64,000 nucleotides of DNA from Ilyomonas sp963847085 (lineage in GTDB: Bacteria > Bacteroidota > Bacteroidia > Chitinophagales > Chitinophagaceae). Shown one piece after another: positions 1 to 8,405 of the stretch; position 1 is the first letter of the stretch; each line of letters starts with the position of its first letter. The notes under the pieces are model-generated. The model saw nothing but the letters and a program-made list of their open reading frames with translations, made no database searches and was not told where the DNA came from. A program made the position numbers and the translations under genes. The stretch spans positions 124,001-188,000 of the forward strand of contig CAWJYO010000007.1 of assembly GCA_963847085.1 (NCBI GenBank). Reading direction: 5' to 3'.

Positions 1-119
1 GCAGTATCGTTGTATTGATGATGAACAGAGGCGGCTTTATAAATTAAGTCAAGAAGAGGCGTTTCATAAATGGCTTCAATCTCTTGTAACGACCAATCGT
101 TTCTAACAGCAGCATTCAT
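1..119 (-). CDS. bioB: biotin synthase BioB, 5' end only
   Basis: Only the first 39 codons are inside the window; the gene runs off the left edge. Residues 9-28 read WSLQEIEAIYETPLLDLIYK, the conserved N-terminal segment of biotin synthase, the radical SAM enzyme that inserts sulfur into dethiobiotin in the last step of biotin synthesis. The CxxxCxxC iron-sulfur motif that would prove the assignment lies outside. The ATG at 117-119 is 18 bases downstream of a TATATTTG box, which supports this start. The neighbouring hydrolase gene ends 100 bases upstream on the same strand, so bioB probably has its own promoter. Another BioB-like radical SAM enzyme cannot be excluded from this short piece. 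Confidence 0.8.
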   Translation of the reverse strand, partial: MNAAVRNDWSLQEIEAIYETPLLDLIYKAASVHHQYNDT

Positions 120-137
120 AATTGTAATTTGCAAAGG

Positions 138-145
138 CAAATATA
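138..145 (-). promoter_or_regulatory. Bacteroidota -7 promoter box for bioB
   Basis: TATATTTG on the minus strand matches the Bacteroidota consensus TAnnTTTG and lies 18 bases before the bioB ATG. No clear TTG-type -33 element is seen at the usual distance, so the promoter may be weak or activator dependent. Confidence 0.5.
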
Positions 146-222
146 ATGCGTACTCTACACTATCGCGAATGGAAAGGGGCAAACCAAAATATGTGCAAAA
201 ACAAAAGCGAGGGAGATAATGA

Positions 223-1008
223 TTAAAACAATGGAGATTGAATGAAGAATTTCATTGCTTTTATAATTTCCTCAGGCTGGTGAATATAAGGCTTTTGACC
301 TTTTGCTTTGATTCTTACCAACTGGCTGACCGGAATGCTGCGATACATGAAATACCCCACTTCATTGGTTGACATTTTATCGGAACTTACCTGGATAATA
401 ACAGTTGGAACAGGAAAGTCGTTTAAAAAGGCTCTGCAATCGGTGCTAAACAAGAGCTGAAAAATGGCTTTTGCTTCTTCATCTGTTTTTTGTGCAAAAG
501 CAGATGCCAAAACATCAGTGAATTGAACGGCTGTTGTGTTGTGCTCGTCAATTTGTTTTTGCCTGATATTGTTAAAAAGCTCATCAGCATTGAGCGACGG
601 AAATCCGCACTGGCATTCAGCTTCAGCTCCTTGCAATAAACATGGAATGGCGCTGATCAATACAATTTTAGCAAACAAATGTGGCGCTTTGGAAGCCGCT
701 ATAAATGCAAGCAACGCGTTTATCGAATGAGCTACATAAGTAATGTTCTTGATACCATTCGACTCTAAATAATCTATCAAATCATCAGCATATCCACTCA
801 TTGTTGAGTGGCGTAATCTTCCCTCTTTGTTTTCTCCTGAAAAACCAGAGTCAGTGTATAATACAATCTGGTAGTCGTTTTCAAAATATGGGCTGATGGC
901 TTCAAAACAAGCTGGAAATAAGTTGAAAATATCGCTAAATAAAAGGGTATTTTTAGCAGATATATTTCCTGATACCTGAATACCGGGAGCAAGGAAAAGG
1001 GATTGCAT
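223..1008 (-). CDS. RsbQ-like alpha/beta hydrolase, catalytic His apparently replaced
   Basis: A 261-residue cytosolic protein with the layout of the RsbQ branch of the alpha/beta hydrolase superfamily. The nucleophile elbow is AHSINA with Ser95, and the strand before the catalytic acid reads VIIQVSSDKMS. RsbQ family members bind small hydrophobic ligands or partner with stress-response phosphatases. At the expected catalytic histidine, where RsbQ has a GH pair followed by PHMSHP, this protein has GQKPYIHQP, so position 238 is Gln; His243 lies nearby but is shifted. Either His243 substitutes or the protein is a non-catalytic binder. It stands alone between bioB and a divergent arginase-fold gene, and no RsbP-like partner is visible. 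Confidence 0.75.
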   Translation of the reverse strand: MQSLFLAPGIQVSGNISAKNTLLFSDIFNLFPACFEAISPYFENDYQIVLYTDSGFSGENKEGRLRHSTMSGYADDLIDYLESNGIKNITYVAHSINALLAFIAASKAPHLFAKIVLISAIPCLLQGAEAECQCGFPSLNADELFNNIRQKQIDEHNTTAVQFTDVLASAFAQKTDEEAKAIFQLLFSTDCRAFLNDFPVPTVIIQVSSDKMSTNEVGYFMYRSIPVSQLVRIKAKGQKPYIHQPEEIIKAMKFFIQSPLF

Positions 1009-1314
1009 TGGTTGTACTTTTATTGATAGTTATATTATATCACATAATCCTATTTTTTGGAAACTCAACTTGTTGTTCATTAATAAAATTACAATTCTGA
1101 ATTTGTACTTGCAATTAAACTTTCCATTCCACAAAAAGGTTTTGCTATATAATAAGTGTGGTTTACATGATTTATAAATGACAGTAACAAATCGTATTCC
1201 AAGTGCACATTGTAAAGTGATGCTTTCTCTTATCTTCGTTTGTTGAAGACAAAGAAGATTTGTTTTTACCTGTTTTTTTGCTATCTCCTTTGCTTATCTT
1301 TTTAAACCATTCGA
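1009..1314. other. divergent intergenic region
   Basis: This spacer of about 300 bases separates the divergently transcribed hydrolase (leftward) and arginase-fold gene (rightward). It is AT rich and presumably holds both promoters, but I find no full TAnnTTTG box; the closest is a degenerate TCTCCTTTG about 30 bases before the rightward ATG. No hairpin or small gene is evident. Confidence 0.4.
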
Positions 1315-2361
1315 ATGATTCATCAACCATTGAAAATTTACAACCGGCAAACCGTTTTATCGTTTACCAACATTAGAAAGTTTGAAACCAGGATTGGTGA
1401 AGTGGTGCAAACGTTGCCCGACAGTGAGAACGTTGAAAATGCTTTACAGCAAAGCAAGGCTAAGTTTGTAATTGTTGGTGTGCCTGAAGACATTGGTATA
1501 AAAGCCAACTATGCAAGCGGCGGTACCGTTAGCGCCTGGAACTCTTTTCTTCAATCGTTTCTGAACATTCAAAGCAACGATTTTTTTGAAGGAAGCGATA
1601 TATTGTTGTTAGGTCATTTGAATTTTGCAGGTGCAGCCGAAGTGATAGAAAGCAATGCAGGCAATGCCGGCGAACGAATTGAAGCTTACCGGCATAGCGT
1701 AAATTCGATTGATGATGCAGTGGAAGCGGTTGTAAAAGGGATTGCTTCTTTTCGCAAAATTCCAATTATAATCAGTGGTGGAACGGGCAATTCGTATGGC
1801 TGTATAAAAGGTGCGGCAAAAGGCTGGCACAAAGCAGGCGCGTTGCCACTGGCACAAATTAATGTGATGAATGTAGATGCTGAAGCTGGTTATAAACCCA
1901 TGGAAGGCCGTCACAGCGGCAATGCAATCCGCTACGCCGATGAAGATGGTTATCTTGAAAAATATTGTGTGGTGGGCTTGCATGAAAACGAGCTGCCGCA
2001 AAACGCCTGGATTGATATTGCCAACAATCCCTTTTTCGACTTTGTTACGTATGAAGACATTTTTATTCATGGCAAACAAAGCTTTGCCGATGCGGTGCAT
2101 CATGCCATCAATTTTACCGGCGATGGCTTATGCGGCGTAGAGCTTAATTTAGAAAGCATTCAAAACGGAGGAAACTCGCCTGTCGGAATTTCAATGTTGC
2201 AGGCAAGGCAGTTTTTGCATTTGGCAGCTACCCATTCGCAGCCAGCTTATTTGCATATTGCTGAACCGTTTGGCAGAAGCAATGACAATTACAATGTAGA
2301 TGCAGTGGGAAAAATGATAAGCTATCTTGTAAGCGATTTTATAAAAATAATTGGCTATTAA
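1315..2361 (+). CDS. arginase/formimidoylglutamase-fold protein lacking metal ligands
   Basis: A 348-residue protein of the ureohydrolase (arginase, agmatinase, HutG) superfamily, closest in feel to Bacteroidota formimidoylglutamase: it keeps GRHSGN, the GLHE segment and YLHIAEP. Active members bind two Mn ions through a GGxH motif, a DAHxD motif and a later DxD motif. Here these read GGTGNS (His lost), VDAEAGYKP (His and second Asp lost) and VELNLES (both Asp changed). Five of about six metal ligands are therefore replaced while the fold signature is kept, which suggests a pseudoenzyme with a binding or regulatory role rather than a decaying gene, since the frame is intact over its whole length. 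No hut genes are adjacent. Confidence 0.75.
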   Translation: MIHQPLKIYNRQTVLSFTNIRKFETRIGEVVQTLPDSENVENALQQSKAKFVIVGVPEDIGIKANYASGGTVSAWNSFLQSFLNIQSNDFFEGSDILLLGHLNFAGAAEVIESNAGNAGERIEAYRHSVNSIDDAVEAVVKGIASFRKIPIIISGGTGNSYGCIKGAAKGWHKAGALPLAQINVMNVDAEAGYKPMEGRHSGNAIRYADEDGYLEKYCVVGLHENELPQNAWIDIANNPFFDFVTYEDIFIHGKQSFADAVHHAINFTGDGLCGVELNLESIQNGGNSPVGISMLQARQFLHLAATHSQPAYLHIAEPFGRSNDNYNVDAVGKMISYLVSDFIKIIGY

Positions 2362-2691
2362 ATTGGTCAGATTTTATTATAATAGTTATACTCCTCGTAA
2401 AGCCAACCATCTCATCTTTTCATAAAGGGAGTAAATCATCTTTTGCTGAGAAATTCAAAGCACCACATTATTTGTGCAAAAGCAAAACGATACCATTTAC
2501 AGAAACTGTGGTGCTGATACGATAACATCGTTATTTGCTCGTTTGTTTTTGCAATCATTTTTATAGTACAATATTGAATTGTTACTGACTAAAGCCGTTA
2601 GCAGCAAAGGCTTTCGGCCCTCGCAACTCATCAATCACAAATTAAAAATCATAGTTTACTTCACTTACCAAAACTTCTTATTTTAGCCTTC
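2362..2691. other. intergenic region without recognised feature
   Basis: About 330 bases between two rightward genes. It contains one exact copy of the over-represented word TTTGTTTTTGC (2542-2552). No convincing terminator hairpin, small gene or complete promoter box was seen. Confidence 0.4.
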
Positions 2692-3611
2692 ATGAAAACA
2701 AAACTATTAACGCTTGTCTGCCTCTTCAGCCTATTCATTGCCGCAGCGCAAACCACCACACTTCAGGAAAGATTAGGCTATCCTAAAAACGCAAAGCTTT
2801 TGATTATTCACGCTGATGATTGGGGCGTTTCGCACTCCGAAAATGCTGCCAGTTTTTATGCAATTGAACACGGCTCGGTAAGCTCAGGAAGTATTATGGT
2901 TCCAACTCCCTGGTTTCCTGAAGTAGCAGCGTATGCAAACGCACATCCGAAAGCTGATTTAGGCTTGCATCTTACCCTTACCAGCGAATGGAAATATTTG
3001 AAATGGAAACCGGTGGCAAACAGCGAAAAAGTGCCGCATTTGATGGATGCCAACGGATTTTTATTTCCGGGTGTTGATTCGGTATTGATGAAAGCAAACA
3101 AGGATGAAGTGGAAACAGAACTTCGTGCGCAGATAGAAAGAGCCAAACAATTTGGTATTGATTTTACACATCTTGATTCGCACATGGGTACGCTGTATGC
3201 CAAAGCCGATTTCTTGCAAGTGATGATGAAATTAGGCAGAGAATATAAAGTGCCCGTAATGCTGAACAATCTGATTTTGGCATTAAATCATGAAACTAAT
3301 ATCACAGATAAAGACGTGGTGATTGACAGCATTTACATTGAAAATCCACCCGATTATAAAAGCGGTACAGATGCTTTTTATACCCGTATTATCAATACCC
3401 TAAAACCCGGCGTGCATGAGATTATTTTGCACGCTGCTTATGATGATAGCGAGATGAAAGCTGTTACAGTTGATCATCCTGATTACGATGCTGCATGGCG
3501 ACAAAAGATTTTAATTTCTTTACGAGTGAAAAGTGTAAACAGTTATTGAAACAAGAGGGAATACAGGTAATTACCTGGCGGGAAATAAGGGACAAATTGT
3601 TGCGAAAATAA
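2692..3611 (+). CDS. secreted YdjC/ChbG-family deacetylase, one frame break near the 3' end
   Basis: The protein starts with a signal peptide (residues 1-20, ending AAAQ) and has the YdjC/ChbG carbohydrate deacetylase signatures: HADDWG near residue 42, LGLHLTLTSEW near 90 and the metal-binding THLDSHMG near 145. ChbG-type enzymes remove acetyl groups from chito-oligosaccharides; a periplasmic or secreted version would act on imported or external glycans. The reading frame as written ends at 3549 with a nonsense-like tail. Adding one A to the A run at 3503-3506 restores a natural C-terminus (KDFNFFTSEKCKQLL and onward) with a stop at 3609-3611, giving about 306 residues. This looks like a homopolymer error rather than a true truncation. 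Confidence 0.8.
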
Positions 3612-3684
3612 AAGTTATTGCTTCTTTTACCGCTTGTTTTTATGGCATCATATTTATGTTTTAATACAACACAATGAACATTAT

Positions 3685-4209
3685 ATGGTCAGTAAAAAGT
3701 TTATAAAACTTACCTGGTGGGAGATAGGAATGCTTGCGGTTGCCGTTTCCTTTGTAGGCGGTTTGTCGAGCCTTTTATCGCACAAAAAAGAAACAAAGCT
3801 TTACACAAAAACCCTGCAGCAAGCTCCCTGGGCACCACCCGCATGGCTGTTTGCACCGGCATGGACAATCAACAATTTTTTTGTGTTACTGGCATTGCAA
3901 CGTATGCTTAAAGAAAATATGGGCAAAACCAAAGCCTTACTCATTTTACAAGGTGGAATCTGGGCCATTTTCTTTTCGTTCAATTATGTTTATTTCAACA
4001 AGAAAAGCGTGATGCTTGCTGCTATGTGGACGTTAACCGACGCTGCTCTTGCAACCACAAGTCTTGCGCTGTCTGCAAAGAAAGACAAGCAAACAGCATT
4101 GTATTATTTGCCCTTAACGGTATGGACAAATTTTGCAAGTTCAGTTGCCGTTTACCAGGCTTTGAGAAATGATGATCCATTGCTGGGCACGAAAGCATTG
4201 TTGGATTAA
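3685..4209 (+). CDS. tspO: TspO/MBR family membrane protein
   Basis: A 174-residue integral membrane protein of the TspO/peripheral benzodiazepine receptor family, which binds tetrapyrroles and other hydrophobic ligands. The family signature WAPPAWLFAPAWT is present near residues 48-60, and five hydrophobic segments are visible. The ATG at 3685 (MVSKKFIK) is preferred to an in-frame ATG 51 bases upstream, because it begins directly before the first membrane segment as in other TspO proteins. The gene ends convergently with the next one, the two stop codons overlapping in TTAA. No carotenoid or photolyase genes, frequent TspO neighbours, are nearby. Confidence 0.85.
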   Translation: MVSKKFIKLTWWEIGMLAVAVSFVGGLSSLLSHKKETKLYTKTLQQAPWAPPAWLFAPAWTINNFFVLLALQRMLKENMGKTKALLILQGGIWAIFFSFNYVYFNKKSVMLAAMWTLTDAALATTSLALSAKKDKQTALYYLPLTVWTNFASSVAVYQALRNDDPLLGTKALLD

Positions 4210-4718
4210 AAGGTCTTGTTTTCTTTGTTTTTGCGCATCATTTCAGCATACGATAATTTGTATTGCATCGCTTCCACAGCTTGTGCAATGCGTCTGGCTT
4301 TAGTGATTTCTGTCTTGGCGCTTTCAATCCATTTGCTAAAATATTTCTGGTGCGAGCCGGGTAAGTTAGTAAAGTGCAAAGCCGCTGTAGGATTGTCTTT
4401 CAGGCAAGTTAACAAGTCTTCGTTTATAGAGTAAGGCACATCATCGGCTGCGAGATGAACGTTTAGTGAAGCACCTTTGTTTTTGCCCAATTTTTTTCTC
4501 AAATCATTTTTTAATGGAAGGATAAAATTGCCGCCACCCATTGGCAGCAAGCTGGCGCCTTTGATAGCAATATTGTCTAATTTTCCTTTTACTAAAAAAG
4601 ATACTTTAGTATTGGGCTTTACTTGTTCGGCAATCTCTGCGGGAATCTCAATGTATGTCCAGCCGGTTTTTTCACCTTGCTCATCAAACTTTTTGATTTG
4701 TGTTGTAAAAGAAATCAT
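4206..4718 (-). CDS. DUF1905/YdeI-OmdA family protein
   Basis: A 170-residue cytosolic protein with an N-terminal DUF1905 beta-barrel-like domain (residues 1-85, with PNTKVSFLVKGKL and LPMGGGNFILPL) followed by a YdeI/OmpD-associated domain (DLLTCLKDNP, HFTNLPGSHQKYFSKWIESAKT, ARRIAQAVE). YdeI-type proteins are linked to envelope stress and peptide resistance in enterobacteria, but the molecular activity is not known. The ATG at 4716-4718 is preferred; a TTG 27 bases upstream is also in frame. Its 3' end overlaps that of tspO by four bases. Confidence 0.8.
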   Translation of the reverse strand: MISFTTQIKKFDEQGEKTGWTYIEIPAEIAEQVKPNTKVSFLVKGKLDNIAIKGASLLPMGGGNFILPLKNDLRKKLGKNKGASLNVHLAADDVPYSINEDLLTCLKDNPTAALHFTNLPGSHQKYFSKWIESAKTEITKARRIAQAVEAMQYKLSYAEMMRKNKENKTF

Positions 4719-4858
4719 ACGCAATTTTGGTGTGATATTATCCAATTTTTTAACCGCGGAGAAAGGAATGAATGGAGGTTACGCAGAGTGAATAAAATAG
4801 TAATAGTAAATTATAATTTTTCCTGTAAAAACAAAGGTGAGTTGTAAATTTTATTGTT

Positions 4859-4943
4859 AAACACATAGAATCATAGACACATAAGAAAGACAAACATAGA
4901 GATGTTCTATGTGAAACCTGTGTTTCTATGATTCTATGTGTTT
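4859..4943. repeat. intergenic inverted repeat with perfect 19-bp arms
   Basis: Arms at 4859-4877 and 4925-4943 are perfect reverse complements (left arm AAACACATAGAATCATAGA). A second small hairpin, ACATAGA-N5-TCTATGT, sits in the loop. The element lies between the 3' end of the DUF423 gene and the 5' end of the YdeI-like gene on the minus strand. It could act as a terminator, but the repeated CATAGA units suggest a mobile palindromic repeat. Confidence 0.7.
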
Positions 4944-4954
4944 CATGTGATTAT

Positions 4955-5338
4955 TTACTTCACAATTCCAATTGCCAAAAATATCCATCCGGCAATAAAA
5001 AACAAACCGCCCAGCGGTGTGATAGGACCTGCCCAACGAAACGAAGAAGATTGAATTGCTTTGGCATACATGAGCATGTATAAAGAGCCGCAAAACAAAA
5101 CGATGCCGATAATAAAACAAATGCCCGCCCAGCGGATAAACTGATTCGGATACGATTGAAATAAAATACCTGCCAGCGCCAAAGCAAATACATGGTAAAA
5201 CTGGTAGCGAACCGCGGTTTCAAAAATTTGCAATGCATCTTCGGGCACTACTTTTTTTAATGCATGAGCTCCGAATGCACCCAATACAACTGACAATGCA
5301 CCGAGCAAAGCGGCAATGAATAAAAAAGATTTATACAT
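4955..5338 (-). CDS. DUF423 family small membrane protein
   Basis: A 127-residue protein of four hydrophobic helices belonging to DUF423 (YgdD-like). Typical family features are the GALSVVLGAFGAHALK segment near the N-terminus and the GPITPLGGLFFIAGW segment near the C-terminus. The function is unknown. The ATG at 5336-5338 overlaps the end of aroK by 8 bases, which implies translational coupling; an alternative TTG start lies two codons upstream. It is the last gene of the acyl-CoA dehydrogenase, aroK, DUF423 operon. Confidence 0.85.
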   Translation of the reverse strand: MYKSFLFIAALLGALSVVLGAFGAHALKKVVPEDALQIFETAVRYQFYHVFALALAGILFQSYPNQFIRWAGICFIIGIVLFCGSLYMLMYAKAIQSSSFRWAGPITPLGGLFFIAGWIFLAIGIVK

Positions 5339-5867
5339 GAACAAACAATTTAGTGAATGTTTCTAACGAAATATCGTTGCCATGAAGATGATGCTTTGCC
5401 CCTGAATAAAACGGCTCGCGTTCTTTTATTTTTTCAATCACAAACTGCTTCAATTCTTCATCATCCAAGTGGGCAATCAAAGGCCGTTTGGTTTTGCCTC
5501 TTTTTAGTCTTGTTACCATTTCATCTACATCAGGATGCAGCCATATCGTAACGCCATTGTTGTTCATCCATTCCATGTTGTTATAAAAACAAGGTGTGCC
5601 GCCACCGCAAGCCACTACAAGATTGTTCACAGAGGATAACTGTTGCAATGTATCGCGTTCTTTTGCCCTGAAATAGTCTTCGCCTTCGGTGGCGAATATT
5701 TCCCGGATGGTCATATCAGTCACTTTTTCAATCTGTTGGTCCAAATCAATCCAATCCATTTGCAGCAAAGCGGCCAGTCGCTGCGCCCAATATGTTTTTC
5801 CCGAACCCATCAAACCAATGAGAAAATAATGGTGTGTGTTGGATGATGAATTTTGATGTTCATTCAT
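5331..5867 (-). CDS. aroK: shikimate kinase
   Basis: A 178-residue P-loop kinase that phosphorylates shikimate with ATP in the chorismate pathway. The Walker A is GLMGSGKT (residues 18-25), the shikimate-contacting DLD follows near residue 42, the FRAKE segment carries the substrate arginine, ACGGGTP is the glycine-rich loop and KRPLI the lid arginine. Length and motif order are normal. It starts five bases after the end of the acyl-CoA dehydrogenase gene and overlaps the DUF423 gene, so the three form one leftward operon. Confidence 0.93.
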   Translation of the reverse strand: MNEHQNSSSNTHHYFLIGLMGSGKTYWAQRLAALLQMDWIDLDQQIEKVTDMTIREIFATEGEDYFRAKERDTLQQLSSVNNLVVACGGGTPCFYNNMEWMNNNGVTIWLHPDVDEMVTRLKRGKTKRPLIAHLDDEELKQFVIEKIKEREPFYSGAKHHLHGNDISLETFTKLFVHV

Positions 5868-5872
5868 GGCTT

Positions 5873-7019
5873 TTATTTAAACGCATTCAATCCCGTAATA
5901 TCCATGCCTGTTATCAACAAATGAATATCATGTGTGCCTTCATAGGTGATGACGCTTTCCAAATTCATAATATGGCGCATGATGCTGTATTCGCCGGTAA
6001 TACCCATGCCACCAAGATTTGACGGGCATCGCGGGCAATGTTGGCAGCTATTTCGCAAGCTGTTTCTTTTTGCCATGCTTACCTGTTGTGGTGTAGCGCG
6101 GCTTTCATTCATTAAGGTTCCCAACCGCCAGTACCAGCAATTGCGCTTTGGTGATTTCAGTGATCATTTCTGCCAGTTTTTTTTGCTGCAATTGAAAACC
6201 GCCAATCGGTCTTTCAAACTGCACTCTTTCTTTGCTTATCGCAATGCGGTATCATAACAATCCATGGCTGCGCCCAAAGCGCCCCATGCAATGCCATACC
6301 GTGCTTTGGTTAAGCAACCCAGCGGACCTTTTAATCCTTTGACATTGGGTAAAATGTTTTCTTTTGGCACTTTTACATTATCAAATACCAATTCACCTGT
6401 TGCACTTGCCCGCAAGCTCCATTTGCCGTGGGTGGTAGGTGTTGAAAAGCCTTCCATGCCGCTTTCAACAATCAGTCCGCGAATGGTTCCTTCTTCATCT
6501 TTCGCCCACACAACAGCAACATGCGGCAAAAGGCGCATTGCTGATCCACATTTTGCTTCCATTCAATATCACATGATCTCCTGCATCTTTAATATTAGTC
6601 AGCATTCCGCTTGGGTCGCTGCCATGATCAGGTTCGGTTAAACCAAAACAACCCAGCCATTCGCCGGTTGCCAGTTTTGGTAAATATTTTTTGCGTTGCT
6701 CTTCGCTGCCATAAGCATAAATAGGAAACATTACCAAGCTGAACCCTGCACACGATGCAGTGGAACGTACGCCGCTATCGCCACGTTCCAATTCCTGCAT
6801 CATTAATCCATAGCTAATATAATCCAAGCCGCCACCGCCATATTCTCGCGGAATGGTTGGGCCAAAACAACCTAGTTCGCCCAATTGTTTTACAATCTGC
6901 TGTGGAAATTCGGCGCGTTGCGCATAGTCTTCAATGATGGGAGAAATTTCTTTTTTTACATAATTTCTAACCGTTTCCCGAATGAATTTTTGTTCTTCAG
7001 TTAAGTAGTTCATCCACAT
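5873..7019 (-). CDS. glutaryl-CoA dehydrogenase-like acyl-CoA dehydrogenase, five frame breaks
   Basis: A flavin-dependent acyl-CoA dehydrogenase of about 380 residues. Segments GCFGLTEPDHGSDPSGM, KWSLRASATGELVFDNVKVP, ARYGIAWGALGAAMD and ESVITYEGTHDIHLLI match glutaryl-CoA dehydrogenase, including the catalytic Glu of TYEGTHD. That enzyme converts glutaryl-CoA to crotonyl-CoA in lysine and tryptophan breakdown. As written the frame breaks near 6523, 6240, 6133, 6068 and 6028. All are single-base changes (three extra, two missing), and the amino acid sequence stays conserved on both sides of each, so errors or very recent decay are likely. Start: ATG at 7017-7019, or two codons later at 7011-7013. 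It leads the aroK operon. Confidence 0.8.
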
Positions 7020-7130
7020 TAAAAATAATCGGGCGATTGAAAGGTATCTTCTCTGGCAGCCATGTAGAAAAATTGTTTTGCAAGAATAGACAAAAGAGGG
7101 GAGATGAGGAAGAGTGAAGGTTTTTACAAG

Positions 7131-7162
7131 TTTGGTGAGGTGAAAGGTTGAGGCTATTTTTG
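7131..7162 (+). promoter_or_regulatory. complete Bacteroidota promoter
   Basis: TTTG (7131-7134), a 20-base spacer and TATTTTTG (7155-7162) match the -33/-7 consensus of the Bacteroidota primary sigma factor. The ATG of the following gene is 17 bases downstream, so the leader would be about ten bases. Confidence 0.65.
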
Positions 7163-7179
7163 AATTGTACATAACTTTT

Positions 7180-7971
7180 ATGAGATATCTAATCTTATTC
7201 TGTTTTTTACTGAAAGGACTTTTAAGTTTTGAACAAAAAACTTCGGTGTTGAGCAGTTATGAATTCGACAGCACTTATAGTATAGTTGCTCTAAGCTCAT
7301 CGTTTAATGACATCAATAACGATTCAAAAAAATTTTGCTTTTATGTCAATAAGCTTTCTGACTTAAATGAAATGAAACAAGATTGGATAATTAAAAATGT
7401 AAGACCTACAATTTCACTTGAACAATATTCAATAAGCATTTTTGTACTTCGTAATAAAAATATAGTTAGCTCAGAACTGCTTATATATCCTGAACAAGGA
7501 ATTATTCATTATGGAAACTCTTGGTATGATTTTGATTTCAAAAAATTCAAAAATGTTCAAACCAAAAATCCCCTAAACTATCACTCTCAATCCTTTAGTT
7601 TTATTAATTATTTGGATTATTCTTTTTTTAAAGATAGTATACAAAATAACCCCAACTTCTTATTTTTATTCGAGCCTACAGCAAAGAAATTTGAAGGCTA
7701 TTTTAATTTGATATCATCTCGGTCATCTGATCCCGATAGTCCACTTTTTGTGTTGCATGATATCAATGAGGAACTGAAAGCTGAATTTCCATCAGAAAAA
7801 TTTGAAGTAGAAAATGTTGTTAATGACAAATTCAATATTGGCAATAAAGAGGAAGTTAAGACAAAGATTAAATGTTCAAAGGCTCTTTATGACAAGTATG
7901 AGAACAAATCAAGAAAAAAAGAAGATTGGATTCCATCAACATTCGACACAAAAGTTATTTTCAAGGAATGA
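7180..7971 (+). CDS. secreted protein of unknown function
   Basis: I do not recognise a family. The 263-residue product begins with a signal peptide (MRYLILFCFLLKGLLSFEQ) and continues as a soluble, Asn/Lys/Phe-rich protein without membrane segments, and without cysteine clusters. An in-frame ATT-type start five codons upstream is less likely. The base composition is visibly more AT rich than the flanking metabolic genes, and the gene sits next to a toxin-antitoxin pair and a duplicated ribBA tail, so it may belong to an acquired segment. It has a textbook promoter just upstream. Confidence 0.6.
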   Translation: MRYLILFCFLLKGLLSFEQKTSVLSSYEFDSTYSIVALSSSFNDINNDSKKFCFYVNKLSDLNEMKQDWIIKNVRPTISLEQYSISIFVLRNKNIVSSELLIYPEQGIIHYGNSWYDFDFKKFKNVQTKNPLNYHSQSFSFINYLDYSFFKDSIQNNPNFLFLFEPTAKKFEGYFNLISSRSSDPDSPLFVLHDINEELKAEFPSEKFEVENVVNDKFNIGNKEEVKTKIKCSKALYDKYENKSRKKEDWIPSTFDTKVIFKE

Positions 7972-8068
7972 AAAAATATATTAAGCGAGGTTGCGGAAGG
8001 CTTAATTCATACATAAAGTTTTAACAACAATGTTGGGTCATTAGCAGCTTATGTTAATTCAACATCTA

Positions 8069-8139
8069 CAGCGTCTCATTCTTTCCGTTAATGTCTCATG
8101 CGCCAATTTATCGAACTTTCGTTTCAAGATATTTATAGT
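8069..8139 (-). repeat. decayed duplicate of the ribBA 3' end
   Basis: On the minus strand this stretch resembles the last 25 codons of ribBA (8897-8966): by hand roughly three quarters of the bases align, and the encoded YKYLETK, DKLAHETLTE parallel YLQTKRDKLGHEILTE. Small indels destroy the frame. The copy has the same orientation as ribBA, and the two copies bracket the toxin-antitoxin pair. Confidence 0.65.
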
Positions 8140-8143
8140 TTTG
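8136..8143 (+). promoter_or_regulatory. -7 box for the toxin-antitoxin operon
   Basis: TAGTTTTG fits TAnnTTTG and lies 22 bases before the antitoxin ATG. It was formed at the edge of the decayed ribBA tail copy. A TTTCG about 14 bases upstream may serve as a poor -33 element. Confidence 0.45.
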
Positions 8144-8165
8144 TAACTTAGTCTCAAAGAATCGT

Positions 8166-8405
8166 ATGACTTATACAGACAAACACATCATAGAAACTTA
8201 TTCAGAACTTATGGAAGGATTAAGCTTAGAAAGTAAAAATGAATTGATTGAAAATCTTTCAAAGTCTGTAGGGGTTGAAAAGAAAGATAAAGAAAGAGAA
8301 TTTTATAAATCTTTTGGCGCTTTTTCATCAAATAAATCTGCAGAAGAAATCATTGACGACATTAAGAGTAGCCGGCAGTTCAAACAAAAAGAAATTAAAT
8401 TGTAA
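8166..8405 (+). CDS. antitoxin of a VapBC-type pair
   Basis: A 79-residue acidic/basic mixed protein (MTYTDKHIIETYSELMEGLSLESKNELIENL...) with a predicted helical N-terminus and a Lys-rich tail. It resembles small antitoxins that precede PIN toxins in Bacteroidota. Its TAA shares one base with the ATG of the toxin (TAATG), so the two are translationally coupled. It probably binds the toxin and represses the shared promoter at 8136-8143. The family was assigned from position and size rather than a diagnostic motif. Confidence 0.75.
   Translation: MTYTDKHIIETYSELMEGLSLESKNELIENLSKSVGVEKKDKEREFYKSFGAFSSNKSAEEIIDDIKSSRQFKQKEIKL

Noticed and set aside
1609..2103. Open frame of 164 codons on the minus strand
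   Set aside because: It is antisense to the arginase-fold gene, whose frame and motifs are clear.
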